Below are positions 33,753 to 41,933 of a stretch of DNA of 64,000 nt, piece by piece. The stretch spans positions 620,001-684,000 of the forward strand of contig NZ_BBYF01000001.1 in the NCBI RefSeq assembly GCF_001894745.1, read 5' to 3'. The notes beneath the pieces were generated by a model. It saw only the letters and a list, made by a program, of their open reading frames with translations, searched no databases and was not told where the DNA came from. Origin of the DNA: Paenibacillus sp. NAIST15-1. Its GTDB lineage: Bacteria > Bacillota > Bacilli > Paenibacillales > Paenibacillaceae. The stretch's first letter is position 1; every line of letters begins with the position of its first letter. The position numbers were made by a program, and so were the translations under genes.

Positions 33753-35153
33753 TTAGCTACTAGCTGCTTTATCCGAACAGCTTGGCAGCTCAATTGTAGC
33801 GCACATGCCCTGCCCCGTGTCACTCTCCAGCAACAGCTGTCCGTGATGTGCCTCGGCAATTCTAGCCACCATAGGAAGTCCCAAGCCATGTCCGTTCTGA
33901 CGCAAGTGTTGCCTCTCCGCGGAGTATGGCAGTTTCAACAGATCCTCCAGCGATTCACGCTGAATCCCTACTCCGTTATCCAACACTGTAAATTGACAAG
34001 CCGAACCATCGGCCGATTGATTGACAAGGAGCGAAATGTCGCAGCCATCGGGATTATGGTCGATGCAATTCTGAACCAGATTCGTGATGGCACGAGTCAT
34101 CAGCTTGCGATCAACTTCAGCCTGAATATGCTCTTCCTTGATCTGCAATTCAATCGCATACTGCTTATCCAGCCCTTGATTCAGAAAGTCCGCAGCAACC
34201 TGTCTGGCTAGAGCCGCCAATCGCATAGACGCCATGTTCAAGGGCTGCATCTCATACTCCAGCTTGGAGACAAGATTCAAGTCACTAACGAGGGAGCGCA
34301 GCTTCTCTCCCTGCTTGCGAATAATTGCCGCCTGCCGCCTCTGCTCCTCAGGCACCTCTGCATGTTCCTCCAGAGCACTGGCGTAGCCAAGAATCATGGA
34401 CAGAGGCGTGCGAATGTCATGGGAAATTCCCGCAATCCAATTCGACCGCGCCTCATTGCGAGTACGAAGAGCCGCCTGCCTTTCTCGAAGCATTTCAGAG
34501 GTGTCATTGATGCTTCGTGCGAGCTTGCCGAATATCCCCTTCTCTTCTGCACGGACGGCCTCTTCCTTGCCTAGCGCGTTAACAACGCCTGTGAGCGGCT
34601 TCAAGGATCGGGCAAGCCGAGTACCGATTATGATAGCCAGCACGCAGCCGAGCACGATGTTGCCCAGCAGCAGGATTAAGGCCCTCTGCGGTAAAGAACG
34701 TATCCATGGCACGAGAAAGTCAAAATGATACTTCGCATAGCTATCCTTCGGATAACCAAGCACGACCAATCCATCTGTATGTTCCCATACGTATACCGGA
34801 TGCTCCTGCAGATAATGACGGGTGAACTTGGCAACCTCGGTTAAGGAATATGCACGCTGGACGTCTTCAGGCAGCTTGTAATCCCATATAACCTGGCCGC
34901 CCTTATCAAGCAGCATCGCCCATGCTTCGGTACCCTCCAGCATCTGCCGGGAGGAGGCGTCTAATACATGTGTCTGTCCCGTCCGCTGCAAATGATTCGC
35001 TACAAACTCCACGACATGCTGTGGGGATTGTCCGGCGTTAATCTCCTTGAACACGAAGAAACCGAGCATGGCCAAATTCAAAGCAATGATCCCGGCAAAA
35101 ATGGCAAACGTGATGCCCGTAAAACGACGAATAAGGCGGATAATGCTATCCAT
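33753..35153 (-). CDS. Sensor histidine kinase
   Basis: 466 residues. Transmembrane helices about 13-35 and 155-175 flank a small extracellular domain of about 115 residues. HAMP region (RLARSLKPLTGVVNALG), HisKA box with phospho-acceptor His in GISHDIRTPLSMILGY, and an HATPase domain (NLVQNCIDHNP, VLDNGVGI, NGHGLGLPMVARIAEAHHG). The ATG lies inside the end of the regulator gene, ten bases after AAGGAG, so both are translationally coupled. The convergent ABC immunity operon suggests it detects a peptide antibiotic. An extracellular domain of this length may sense ligand itself, unlike BceS-type kinases that rely on the transporter. Confidence 0.9.
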   Translation of the reverse strand: MDSIIRLIRRFTGITFAIFAGIIALNLAMLGFFVFKEINAGQSPQHVVEFVANHLQRTGQTHVLDASSRQMLEGTEAWAMLLDKGGQVIWDYKLPEDVQRAYSLTEVAKFTRHYLQEHPVYVWEHTDGLVVLGYPKDSYAKYHFDFLVPWIRSLPQRALILLLGNIVLGCVLAIIIGTRLARSLKPLTGVVNALGKEEAVRAEEKGIFGKLARSINDTSEMLRERQAALRTRNEARSNWIAGISHDIRTPLSMILGYASALEEHAEVPEEQRRQAAIIRKQGEKLRSLVSDLNLVSKLEYEMQPLNMASMRLAALARQVAADFLNQGLDKQYAIELQIKEEHIQAEVDRKLMTRAITNLVQNCIDHNPDGCDISLLVNQSADGSACQFTVLDNGVGIQRESLEDLLKLPYSAERQHLRQNGHGLGLPMVARIAEAHHGQLLLESDTGQGMCATIELPSCSDKAASS

Positions 35154-35883
35154 CGTTCTTATGCTCCTTCACCACAAGCTTGTATCCGAGCCCTCTAACC
35201 GTTAGAAGACTACAAGGCTTGGAAGGATCCACCTCGATCTTCTCCCGAATTCGCCGGATATGCACCATTAACGTATTTTCATAACTGGCGCCATCATCGC
35301 CCCAACCGGCCTGGAACAATGCATCAGTCGTCACAATACGTCCTCTATTCTCATATAGCTTCATAAGAATGGCATGCTCCTTGGCCGTAAGCGGCTGCTC
35401 GCGTTCTCTATCCCCATCAGTCTCTCGATACACTACCGCGCTCTCTAAATCCACTGTACATCCTTCCAAGTGGAAGGTCGGCAACCTCTCCTCCTGATGC
35501 GTCTGGTACACTCGCTTCAAAATGCCGTTCAGACGAAGAATCAGCTCCCTTGGCAAAAAAGGCTTCACAATATAATCATCGGCTCCTAGACCTAATCCGA
35601 GCAGCCGATCCTCATCCTCACCCCTCGCAGATAAGAACAGCGCCGGCATGCTGGAGAATTGGCGGATGGCCGTCAGCAGCGCAAAGCCGTCCTGATCCGG
35701 AAGCATTACATCCAATATGGCGATGTCAGGCTTGTCCCTGCGGCACGCGGCTAATGCAGATTGGCTGTCGGATGCCGTATAAATTCGATAATAGCCCTCT
35801 TTGCGCAGCAGCATATCGATCATGGTGCGCATGTCAGGCTCATCGTCCACAATAAGTATTTTTTTGCTTTTTAGATTGTCCAC
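35146..35883 (-). CDS. OmpR/PhoB-family response regulator
   Basis: 245 residues from GTG 35881-35883 with GGGGAG upstream. Receiver domain: acidic DDE near 13-15, phospho-acceptor Asp in IAILDVMLPDQDG, switch Thr/Ser position FLSARG, Lys in DYIVKPF. Winged helix C-terminal from about 140 (LTAKEHAILMKLYENRGRIV, YENTLMVHIRRIREKIE, TVRGLGYKL). It would bind phased direct repeats such as the AAGGT set before the ABC operon. First gene of a two-gene operon with the kinase. Confidence 0.92.
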   Translation of the reverse strand: MDNLKSKKILIVDDEPDMRTMIDMLLRKEGYYRIYTASDSQSALAACRRDKPDIAILDVMLPDQDGFALLTAIRQFSSMPALFLSARGEDEDRLLGLGLGADDYIVKPFLPRELILRLNGILKRVYQTHQEERLPTFHLEGCTVDLESAVVYRETDGDREREQPLTAKEHAILMKLYENRGRIVTTDALFQAGWGDDGASYENTLMVHIRRIREKIEVDPSKPCSLLTVRGLGYKLVVKEHKNDG

Positions 35884-36168
35884 ACTGCTCCCCTGCCTTT
35901 TCTTACGATAAGTAGTTCGTTAAGCATATCATTGGGTTGGAATCGACCGAGGGAAAATAATATCTTCGACAAGAAGATGTATATAACCTGCATAACAGAG
36001 ATTCCAAGGCCCTGAAAGGAAGCTTAAGAACACTAGAATGTGGAATAACGGGCAGGATAGTTCAAAAGTTTCGCGAATACCCCACATATGGAGTTATTTA
36101 CGGAATTCGTAAATAAGACGTTGTGCGTAATTACAGTAAAACAATATAGTGAGGATGATTATTCGAAA

Positions 36169-36723
36169 ATGAAAAAAACAGGTGTTTTACTATTTCCTCT
36201 ATTCAGTGAGTATGAGCTAACCGTTGCATTGTCCATTTTGAAACAAGGAAATAAACCTATTACAACAATAGGGATAACTGCAGAACCGATCTTTGGAGAA
36301 TCCGATTTGAAGTGTCTGTCCGATTATACTATTTATGATGTAGATATAGAGACATTGGATAGCATTTTGATTCCTGGGTGTATGGATATTACAACGCTAT
36401 TCGATAATGATGATTTAATAGAATTTATTAGAAGATGCGTTGAGTTTAATAGCGAAGTGATTATTGGTTCAATTTCAAGCTCACCCTATTTATTAGCTAA
36501 AGCAGGGATATTAGAAAATCGGAAGTATACAATCGGTATGCATGAAGCAGGCCGAAGTCAAACAGGAGTTTTTAATGAAGAGAATTATTGTGATGATTTA
36601 GTAGTACAAGATGGGGGCATATTAACAGCTAGAGGAAGGGCATTTATAGAGTTTGGAATTAGATTCGGACAACTATTAAATTTAGATTTTGATTCCAGTT
36701 GGTATAAAGGGAATCATAAATAA
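36169..36723 (+). CDS. DJ-1/PfpI-family protein lacking the usual cysteine
   Basis: 184 residues from ATG 36169, chosen because the DJ-1 fold begins at once (TGVLLFPLFSEYELTVALSIL); the ribosome site (GAGG, 14 bases) is weak, and the frame extends upstream to 36088. The core shows LDSILIPGCMDIT, DDLIEFIRRCVE, and VIIGSISSSPYLLAKAGILENR. In most members the nucleophile elbow carries a Cys (AICGGP-type); here it is Ser-Ser-Ser, so classical glyoxalase or protease chemistry is unlikely. LTARGRAFIEFG closes the fold. The gene is AT-rich against its surroundings, which suggests transfer. Function unknown. Confidence 0.78.
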   Translation: MKKTGVLLFPLFSEYELTVALSILKQGNKPITTIGITAEPIFGESDLKCLSDYTIYDVDIETLDSILIPGCMDITTLFDNDDLIEFIRRCVEFNSEVIIGSISSSPYLLAKAGILENRKYTIGMHEAGRSQTGVFNEENYCDDLVVQDGGILTARGRAFIEFGIRFGQLLNLDFDSSWYKGNHK

Positions 36724-36845
36724 CATATAGTATTTCGAAGAGGACTGTAACTACGCATAACACAGTGTTCACGCTGCGGGGGACAAACCTCTTTGATCTC
36801 CGGCAGCCCTAATTTAACTATTCTCTTCTGAACACAAGTTATATA

Positions 36846-36891
36846 AAAAGAGCCCTGCCCGGTATTTGTCATAACCGGAGCAAGACTCTAT
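36846..36891 (-). terminator. Rho-independent terminator
   Basis: AGAGCCCTGCCCGGT pairs imperfectly with AACCGGAGCAAGACTCT. On the minus strand the T-rich complement of 36844-36849 follows. Ends the stalk/RCC1-like gene. Confidence 0.65.
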
Positions 36892-36900
36892 TCATACTCC

Positions 36901-38373
36901 CTATTTCATCGTAATCGAAATTTTATCTTCCTTTTGCACCCATTCTGCCTTCGCTCCCAGCTTCTCGCTAATGAAGCGAAGCGGCAAATAAGAGGTTCCT
37001 TTAATCGCGAAAGGCTTGTTGTCCAACTGAACTTCCTTGCCGTTCAACGTCATTGTCCCCGACTTATAGTTGACATCAATGGTCAATTCCGCGCTGCCAG
37101 TACCCGCATTGGAGCGGCTGACCGTGACAACCTTGCTTAGTATATCAAACTTGATCGTGGCACCCAGCTTCTCGAATATCGAACGAATCGGCACGAAGGC
37201 TTGACCGTTGCGAATAACAACGCCGTTGTTCATCTTAACAGTCTCTCCATTCAACACAAGCGATATCGCACGGTGTACCGGCACGGCCTGCGCATGCATA
37301 AACTCATAGTCCCCGTTTCCCAAATCCGCATCATTGTTAACGCCCCAGCCCCATAGAGAGCCGTCTGCCTTCTGCATGATGATATGTCTCCAGCCAGCCT
37401 TTACCGAGCTGATATTCGAAGCAATAAGTTCAAACTTGGCGCCGCTTGACATCGATTCGGTTTCAATAGACGCTTGATATACGTTTCCGCCATTCGTGAG
37501 CGCAATGATTGAACGTTCCACAACATACGCTTCTTTCACATCAGAGATATTCTTCAACTGAATCGGCTTCGGATTGTCATGAACCGTCGTTACGTCGGAC
37601 ACCCCCGTCCACGTACCACCCCAAAACCAGAGGCGAGATGCAGCGTCGATTGCCAGATTCGCTTCTCTATTTGAATAGATGGATTGGATCGCAGCCAATC
37701 CATCAACTTGCGAAGGAGCTGGGGTGCTTCCCGCCGGAAATTGAAGCAGCCAGCTCCACACCGTGCCGTCCTTTTTAAGCACCAGCCTGCTCGCCACGGA
37801 CTTCACCTGAGGTAAGGAAGCAACCTTCTCAAACGAAGTTAATTTATTCGTTCCCTCCCATACAGTACCGTCCTTCTTCAGGAAAAACCATCGTTCCGGG
37901 TTCGGATGTTCAGGGGAGTACGCAGCTATTTTTTCAACCTGCTCGATGCCGGACAGCTCCTTGAATTGGGCATTGTCTTCGTCTGCAACAATATAAACTT
38001 TGCCATCTGCATCAATAGCTAAATCGCCATTCCAGAAAACCATATCATTTATGCCGGCCACAGGGTGAATTTTAATTTCTGGCGATACCGCGCTATCTTT
38101 CAAATACCATACCTTCTTGTCATCCGTCACCACATAAGGGCCAACGATCCGTGTTACTGAACCAATTCCATGCAATTGAGTCGGCACAGCCTGGAAATTT
38201 CCCCATACCCAGTAGGTTTTGTCTTTCTTAATTAACGAGTTCGATCCATATTCTTGAATTGCGTTGCTTGATTTCTGCTCTGCCGATACGACGGATGCAT
38301 TGGATACTCCAATTATCCCTAAGCTCAACACCGCTGCCAGCATCCATTTTCCCGCATGTACTATTCTTTTCAT
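36901..38373 (-). CDS. Secreted RCC1-like repeat protein with C-terminal stalk domain
   Basis: 490 residues; CAGGAAA precedes the ATG. Signal peptide 1-31 (KWMLAAVLSLGIIGVSNASVVSA). Residues 40-360 form a series of propeller blades of RCC1/regulator-of-chromosome-condensation type: DKTYWVWGNF, VLKKDGTVWSW, DAASRLWFWGG, QKADGSLWGWGVNND. Residues 370-490 are two stalk units (VVIRNGQAFVPIRSIFEKLGA; AIKGTSYLPLRFISEKLGA), the same wall-facing module as in the protein at the left edge of the window, but here at the C-terminus. I infer a surface protein; ligand unknown. Confidence 0.85.
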   Translation of the reverse strand: MKRIVHAGKWMLAAVLSLGIIGVSNASVVSAEQKSSNAIQEYGSNSLIKKDKTYWVWGNFQAVPTQLHGIGSVTRIVGPYVVTDDKKVWYLKDSAVSPEIKIHPVAGINDMVFWNGDLAIDADGKVYIVADEDNAQFKELSGIEQVEKIAAYSPEHPNPERWFFLKKDGTVWEGTNKLTSFEKVASLPQVKSVASRLVLKKDGTVWSWLLQFPAGSTPAPSQVDGLAAIQSIYSNREANLAIDAASRLWFWGGTWTGVSDVTTVHDNPKPIQLKNISDVKEAYVVERSIIALTNGGNVYQASIETESMSSGAKFELIASNISSVKAGWRHIIMQKADGSLWGWGVNNDADLGNGDYEFMHAQAVPVHRAISLVLNGETVKMNNGVVIRNGQAFVPIRSIFEKLGATIKFDILSKVVTVSRSNAGTGSAELTIDVNYKSGTMTLNGKEVQLDNKPFAIKGTSYLPLRFISEKLGAKAEWVQKEDKISITMK

Positions 38374-38568
38374 TGCAACATTTCCTGTCTCTATGAAATT
38401 GAAAGTTTTCTATCCATTTATATACCATATTCTACCATTTATTCAGCATGATTTTCCACAGATTTTATGGCACAATTTCATGAAGCTCAGCCTGCTATAT
38501 CTGTAAAAGAGCCAATGTATCCTGGCATTCTTACATTTTGCCTCTCTCTCGATCGCCACATGGCATGG

Positions 38569-38955
38569 TTAAAGGTCAGTTACAATATTATTCTCTGCTG
38601 GGATCACCTCTCGCGGATTGGCCAGCTGGAATAGCTCCCCCCACTCTTGCAATTGATCGATAATCGGCTTTAATTTCAACCCAAGCTCAGTTAATTCATA
38701 CTCTACCTTAGGCGGAACTACAGGATAGGCATGACGGAGAATGATTCCCGCAGCCTCTAACTCCTTAAGCTGTTCTGCGAGCATTTTATGATTAATGCCT
38801 ACAATCCCTTTCTTCAGTTCCCCATAACGATGCTTGCCTGCAAACAGTTTACAAATAATAGTCGGCTTCCAGCGCCCCGAAATGATAGAGACTGCCAACT
38901 CGATTGCACACTGGTACCGCTTCCCATTGATTTCATACATAGACGGACTTGTCAT
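38569..38955 (-). CDS. HxlR-family transcriptional regulator
   Basis: 128 residues; AAGGAG lies ten bases before the ATG. A winged helix with the family features: YQCAIELAVSIISGRWKPTII, GKHRYGELKKGIVGINHKMLAEQLKELEAAGII, PPKVEYELTELG. One cysteine near the N-terminus (YQC) is in the position used for thiol-based sensing of quinones or electrophiles in several HxlR proteins. It is divergent from an alpha/beta hydrolase gene, with an inverted repeat between, so it probably represses that gene. Confidence 0.9.
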   Translation of the reverse strand: MTSPSMYEINGKRYQCAIELAVSIISGRWKPTIICKLFAGKHRYGELKKGIVGINHKMLAEQLKELEAAGIILRHAYPVVPPKVEYELTELGLKLKPIIDQLQEWGELFQLANPREVIPAENNIVTDL

Positions 38956-38972
38956 CTCATACTCTCCTTACG

Positions 38973-39003
38973 GTAAGTATTTCACCAAAAAGTGCGTACT
39001 TAC
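38973..39003. promoter_or_regulatory. Candidate HxlR operator
   Basis: GTAAGTA (38973-38979) and TACTTAC (38997-39003) form a perfect inverted repeat with 17 bases between, located between the two divergent starts. A smaller CTTACGGTAAG palindrome overlaps the left arm. Confidence 0.55.
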
Positions 39004-39101
39004 ATTATTTATGTTCATCAATTATGATTAGCATCGAAAAGATAAGCACCAATCAAAATGATCAGTCGACAGCCTCAATATATCATATGGTGGTGGATAC
39101 A

Positions 39102-39914
39102 ATGGATAAAATTGTGAAGAAGGATTCTGTAGAGGTGTTATATTCCGTTGAAGGCAGCGGATCAGGCTTATTGCTCATCCATGGGACAGGAGCAACCCAT
39201 CAATTGTGGGAAGAATTAAGTCATACCCTGTCCTCCCACTTCACCGTCATGTCACCCAACTACGGTCAGTTGGGAACAAACTCACGCCTGGAGCTGGACG
39301 ATGTGGTCGAGCAGCATCTTGCCGTCGTTTCCCAGGAAGGATTCGAGCAATTTCATGTCATTGGCTACTCGCTAGGAGCAGAGATTGCCGCAGCTCTGGC
39401 AGCCAAATACCCAAGGCGTGTACAGTCGCTTACGCTGGTTGCAGGATGGGTAGAGTCAGACGTGTCGGTACATTTCCAATTCGATTTATGGCACAAGCTG
39501 CTCAAGTCCGATCGTACCGCATTCGCCCAATTCCTAATGCATACCGGCTATAGCTCCGATTATTTGAATCGGTATTCTATTCATGAGCTGCTGGCGATGG
39601 CAGATGATCTCGCTCAAAATCTTGCGCCGGAGATGAACCATCACATTGAACTTGATACCCGCATCAATCTGCGTCCGCTCCTAGGCAGCATTACCGCTCC
39701 AACTCTCATTATTGGATTGACCCATGACCGCATGGTGCCTGTCGAACAGACGAAGGAGCTTGCGGCCCTGATCTCCGGTTCACAGTACCGTGAAATTGCT
39801 TCTGGACATTTGATCGTTACCGAGAATGGTGTCGCTTTGCTAGAAGAACTGCTGCTTTTCCTCGTTCAAGTAGATGAGCGGCTTAGATCAGTGCTTGACG
39901 GTATTGTGCATTAA
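39102..39914 (+). CDS. Alpha/beta hydrolase
   Basis: 270 residues from ATG 39102, with GGTGG upstream; an ATG five codons earlier (39087) is possible. The fold shows LLLIHGTGAT (oxyanion hole), the nucleophile elbow VIGYSLGAEIAAALA with catalytic Ser, an acidic residue in THDRMVP, and the His in IASGHLIVTENG. All three catalytic residues are present. Substrate unknown; related proteins act as esterases, lactonases or haloperoxidase-like enzymes. Control by the divergent HxlR regulator suggests a role in detoxification. Confidence 0.85.
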   Translation: MDKIVKKDSVEVLYSVEGSGSGLLLIHGTGATHQLWEELSHTLSSHFTVMSPNYGQLGTNSRLELDDVVEQHLAVVSQEGFEQFHVIGYSLGAEIAAALAAKYPRRVQSLTLVAGWVESDVSVHFQFDLWHKLLKSDRTAFAQFLMHTGYSSDYLNRYSIHELLAMADDLAQNLAPEMNHHIELDTRINLRPLLGSITAPTLIIGLTHDRMVPVEQTKELAALISGSQYREIASGHLIVTENGVALLEELLLFLVQVDERLRSVLDGIVH

Positions 39915-39954
39915 TACAACCCACTTCGAACAAAAACGATAATGGAATGAAAAA

Positions 39955-39986
39955 AGATGACTTCTGAGTAAATTCAGAAGTCATCT
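39955..39986. terminator. Bidirectional terminator hairpin
   Basis: AGATGACTTCTGA pairs perfectly with TCAGAAGTCATCT over a six-base loop, with A-rich left and T-rich right flanks. It serves the hydrolase and the convergent fibronectin-domain gene. Confidence 0.8.
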
Positions 39987-40001
39987 CTGTTTTGAGTATG
40001 A

Positions 40002-41714
40002 TTAATATTCTTCTCCCGGATTAGAGTGGTTCTCATCTCCACTATTACTAGTAGAGCCACCATCCGCATCATATCCATTCACTTCGAAGGTAATGATTTT
40101 ATCAAAGAATACATATTCCCTACGGTTCTTGAATGGCCCTTTATTATTATTATGCTTGTCAAACGCAAACATCACGGAGCCATTTCCAGAAGCTCGACCT
40201 TCATACCATGCAATAAATGCATTTACTTCCTTCATGGAAAGATCGAATTCTTTTGAAATCCCGTTATTTAATACAATATTTAATAGAGCGCGATTCCCAT
40301 ACTCTCCCTCATCAGTCCCCGGTGGTGTAACTTCATCTGAGTTCGGAGTAGCAGATGCTTCATTGGACTGCCCAATCTCACCACCTTGTGGACTTACAGC
40401 GGTTACTACATAATAGTATTTAGTGCCGTTGGTCACTAGTGAATCGACGTAGTCATAAGTGCTCCCTGTAACAGTTGCAATTGTCTTATATGAGCCCCCT
40501 GCAACATTGCTCCGCTTGATGTTATAACTGGCTGCACTATTTGTGCTATTCCAATGTAGTGATACTTTTTTATTACCGCCTGTCGCAGTTAATTGAATGG
40601 AAGCAGAATTTGGTTGTTCTGTTGATTCTCCAAACACATTCCATTCCATAATCCTAAGGGACTTCAACACTACTGTTGAAACATTTTCATATTTTTTAGG
40701 AAGTGTTTCTACTTTATCTTTCTCTAAAGGTTTATAGGAATACAACAAATTATTATCTGCATCATAAAATTCCATAGTTCCTAGGTCACTTGCATTTAAA
40801 ATAACAGCCGAGACTTCTACCGGTGAAGAAAAGGTGTACCATGCCATTTCCCCAGCAGCAGCAGAGAGCTGCCTTGCACTAGAAGGATTATTATCCGTCA
40901 TCCTGCGTTCAGTTGATGTAGGTTTATCCAGTTCCTTCCCCAAGCTGATCGGTACACCATCCAACAATCCGCCCGTATACTTCGTTGCATTCGGCGTGAC
41001 TCTACTATTATTGGTGGTCATGGAATTGGTGCTTTCCCCCGCTTCGTTTACAGATGACACGGCATAATAATAAGTAGTTCCGTTGTTGACCGATTTATCT
41101 GTGTAAAAAGTATCTGTAACATTAGAAGCAATTACCTCAAAGGGGCCATTTGTAGACTCGGAACGTTTAACAGTGTATGTCTTTGCTCCAGTAGAATCCC
41201 ACTCCAAGTATACAAATTTATCACCGCCCTGAATCCAAGTGATCGTAGTAGGTGAAGGTGCGGCAGAAGGCTTAGTAAATACATTCAATTCCCTTATCAA
41301 GCTGCCTTTTTCCGGTTTCACTACGACAGTGGATACTTTATCATCGATTGGTGGAAGAGACTGAATTCCATTAGTGTTTACAGCGTGATATGTAAGTAAT
41401 AATTTTTTGCGGGAATCGTAAAATTCCATAGTAATATTTTTGTCGCCGTGGACGATAACGGCCGAAATTTCTTGTGGCGTGGTAAAAGTATACCAAGCAA
41501 TGCTCTCTGTTCTAAAATATTCAACTGTTGAGGTATTATCATCTGTCATATTTTTTGTGCTTCCTGAAGCTTCTCCAACAGTCTTACCGATTTGAATAGG
41601 TACATCGTCCAATAATCCGCCCTTATACGGGCTTGATGCAGCATTCGCCGGACTCATTGCAATCATGCCCAACATAAGCATAAGCATCATAAAAGATAGA
41701 CCTAATTTTTTCAC
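40002..41714 (-). CDS. Secreted fibronectin type III protein with duplicated module
   Basis: 570 residues from a GTG with GGGGGAA upstream. Signal peptide 1-25 (LSFMMLMLMLGMIAMSPANA). Two copies of a module follow: a GGLLDDVPIQIGK/GGLLDGVPISLGK sequence with a discoidin-like beta domain (SIAWYTFTTPQEISAVIVHG; MAWYTFSSPVEVSAVILNA), then a fibronectin type III domain (TYTVKRSESTNGPFEVIAS; SYNIKRSNVAGGSYKTIAT). The last 90 residues form a separate domain (FDLSMKEVNAFIAWYEGRAS; FFDKIITFEVNGYD) that recurs at C-termini of Paenibacillus secreted proteins, and an Asn/Gly tail. Likely extracellular matrix or carbohydrate binding; no enzyme domain. Confidence 0.82.
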   Translation of the reverse strand: MKKLGLSFMMLMLMLGMIAMSPANAASSPYKGGLLDDVPIQIGKTVGEASGSTKNMTDDNTSTVEYFRTESIAWYTFTTPQEISAVIVHGDKNITMEFYDSRKKLLLTYHAVNTNGIQSLPPIDDKVSTVVVKPEKGSLIRELNVFTKPSAAPSPTTITWIQGGDKFVYLEWDSTGAKTYTVKRSESTNGPFEVIASNVTDTFYTDKSVNNGTTYYYAVSSVNEAGESTNSMTTNNSRVTPNATKYTGGLLDGVPISLGKELDKPTSTERRMTDNNPSSARQLSAAAGEMAWYTFSSPVEVSAVILNASDLGTMEFYDADNNLLYSYKPLEKDKVETLPKKYENVSTVVLKSLRIMEWNVFGESTEQPNSASIQLTATGGNKKVSLHWNSTNSAASYNIKRSNVAGGSYKTIATVTGSTYDYVDSLVTNGTKYYYVVTAVSPQGGEIGQSNEASATPNSDEVTPPGTDEGEYGNRALLNIVLNNGISKEFDLSMKEVNAFIAWYEGRASGNGSVMFAFDKHNNNKGPFKNRREYVFFDKIITFEVNGYDADGGSTSNSGDENHSNPGEEY

Positions 41715-41933
41715 TTTTTAGTTCCCCCTAGAAAATATTCTTTACTTTTCGAGCTGCTCTAGAGGTTAAATTATCATCAAATTTCATTTATGTCTAAACA
41801 TAAAATTGAAAATAATGTAAGTATACACATTTAATTTAATTTATTCTTATGTACCAAACTAAACTGGCAAATAGGCAAACCGTCCAGTTCCTCCAATGAG
41901 ACTGAACGGCGATCACCTAATTAAATATGCGAC

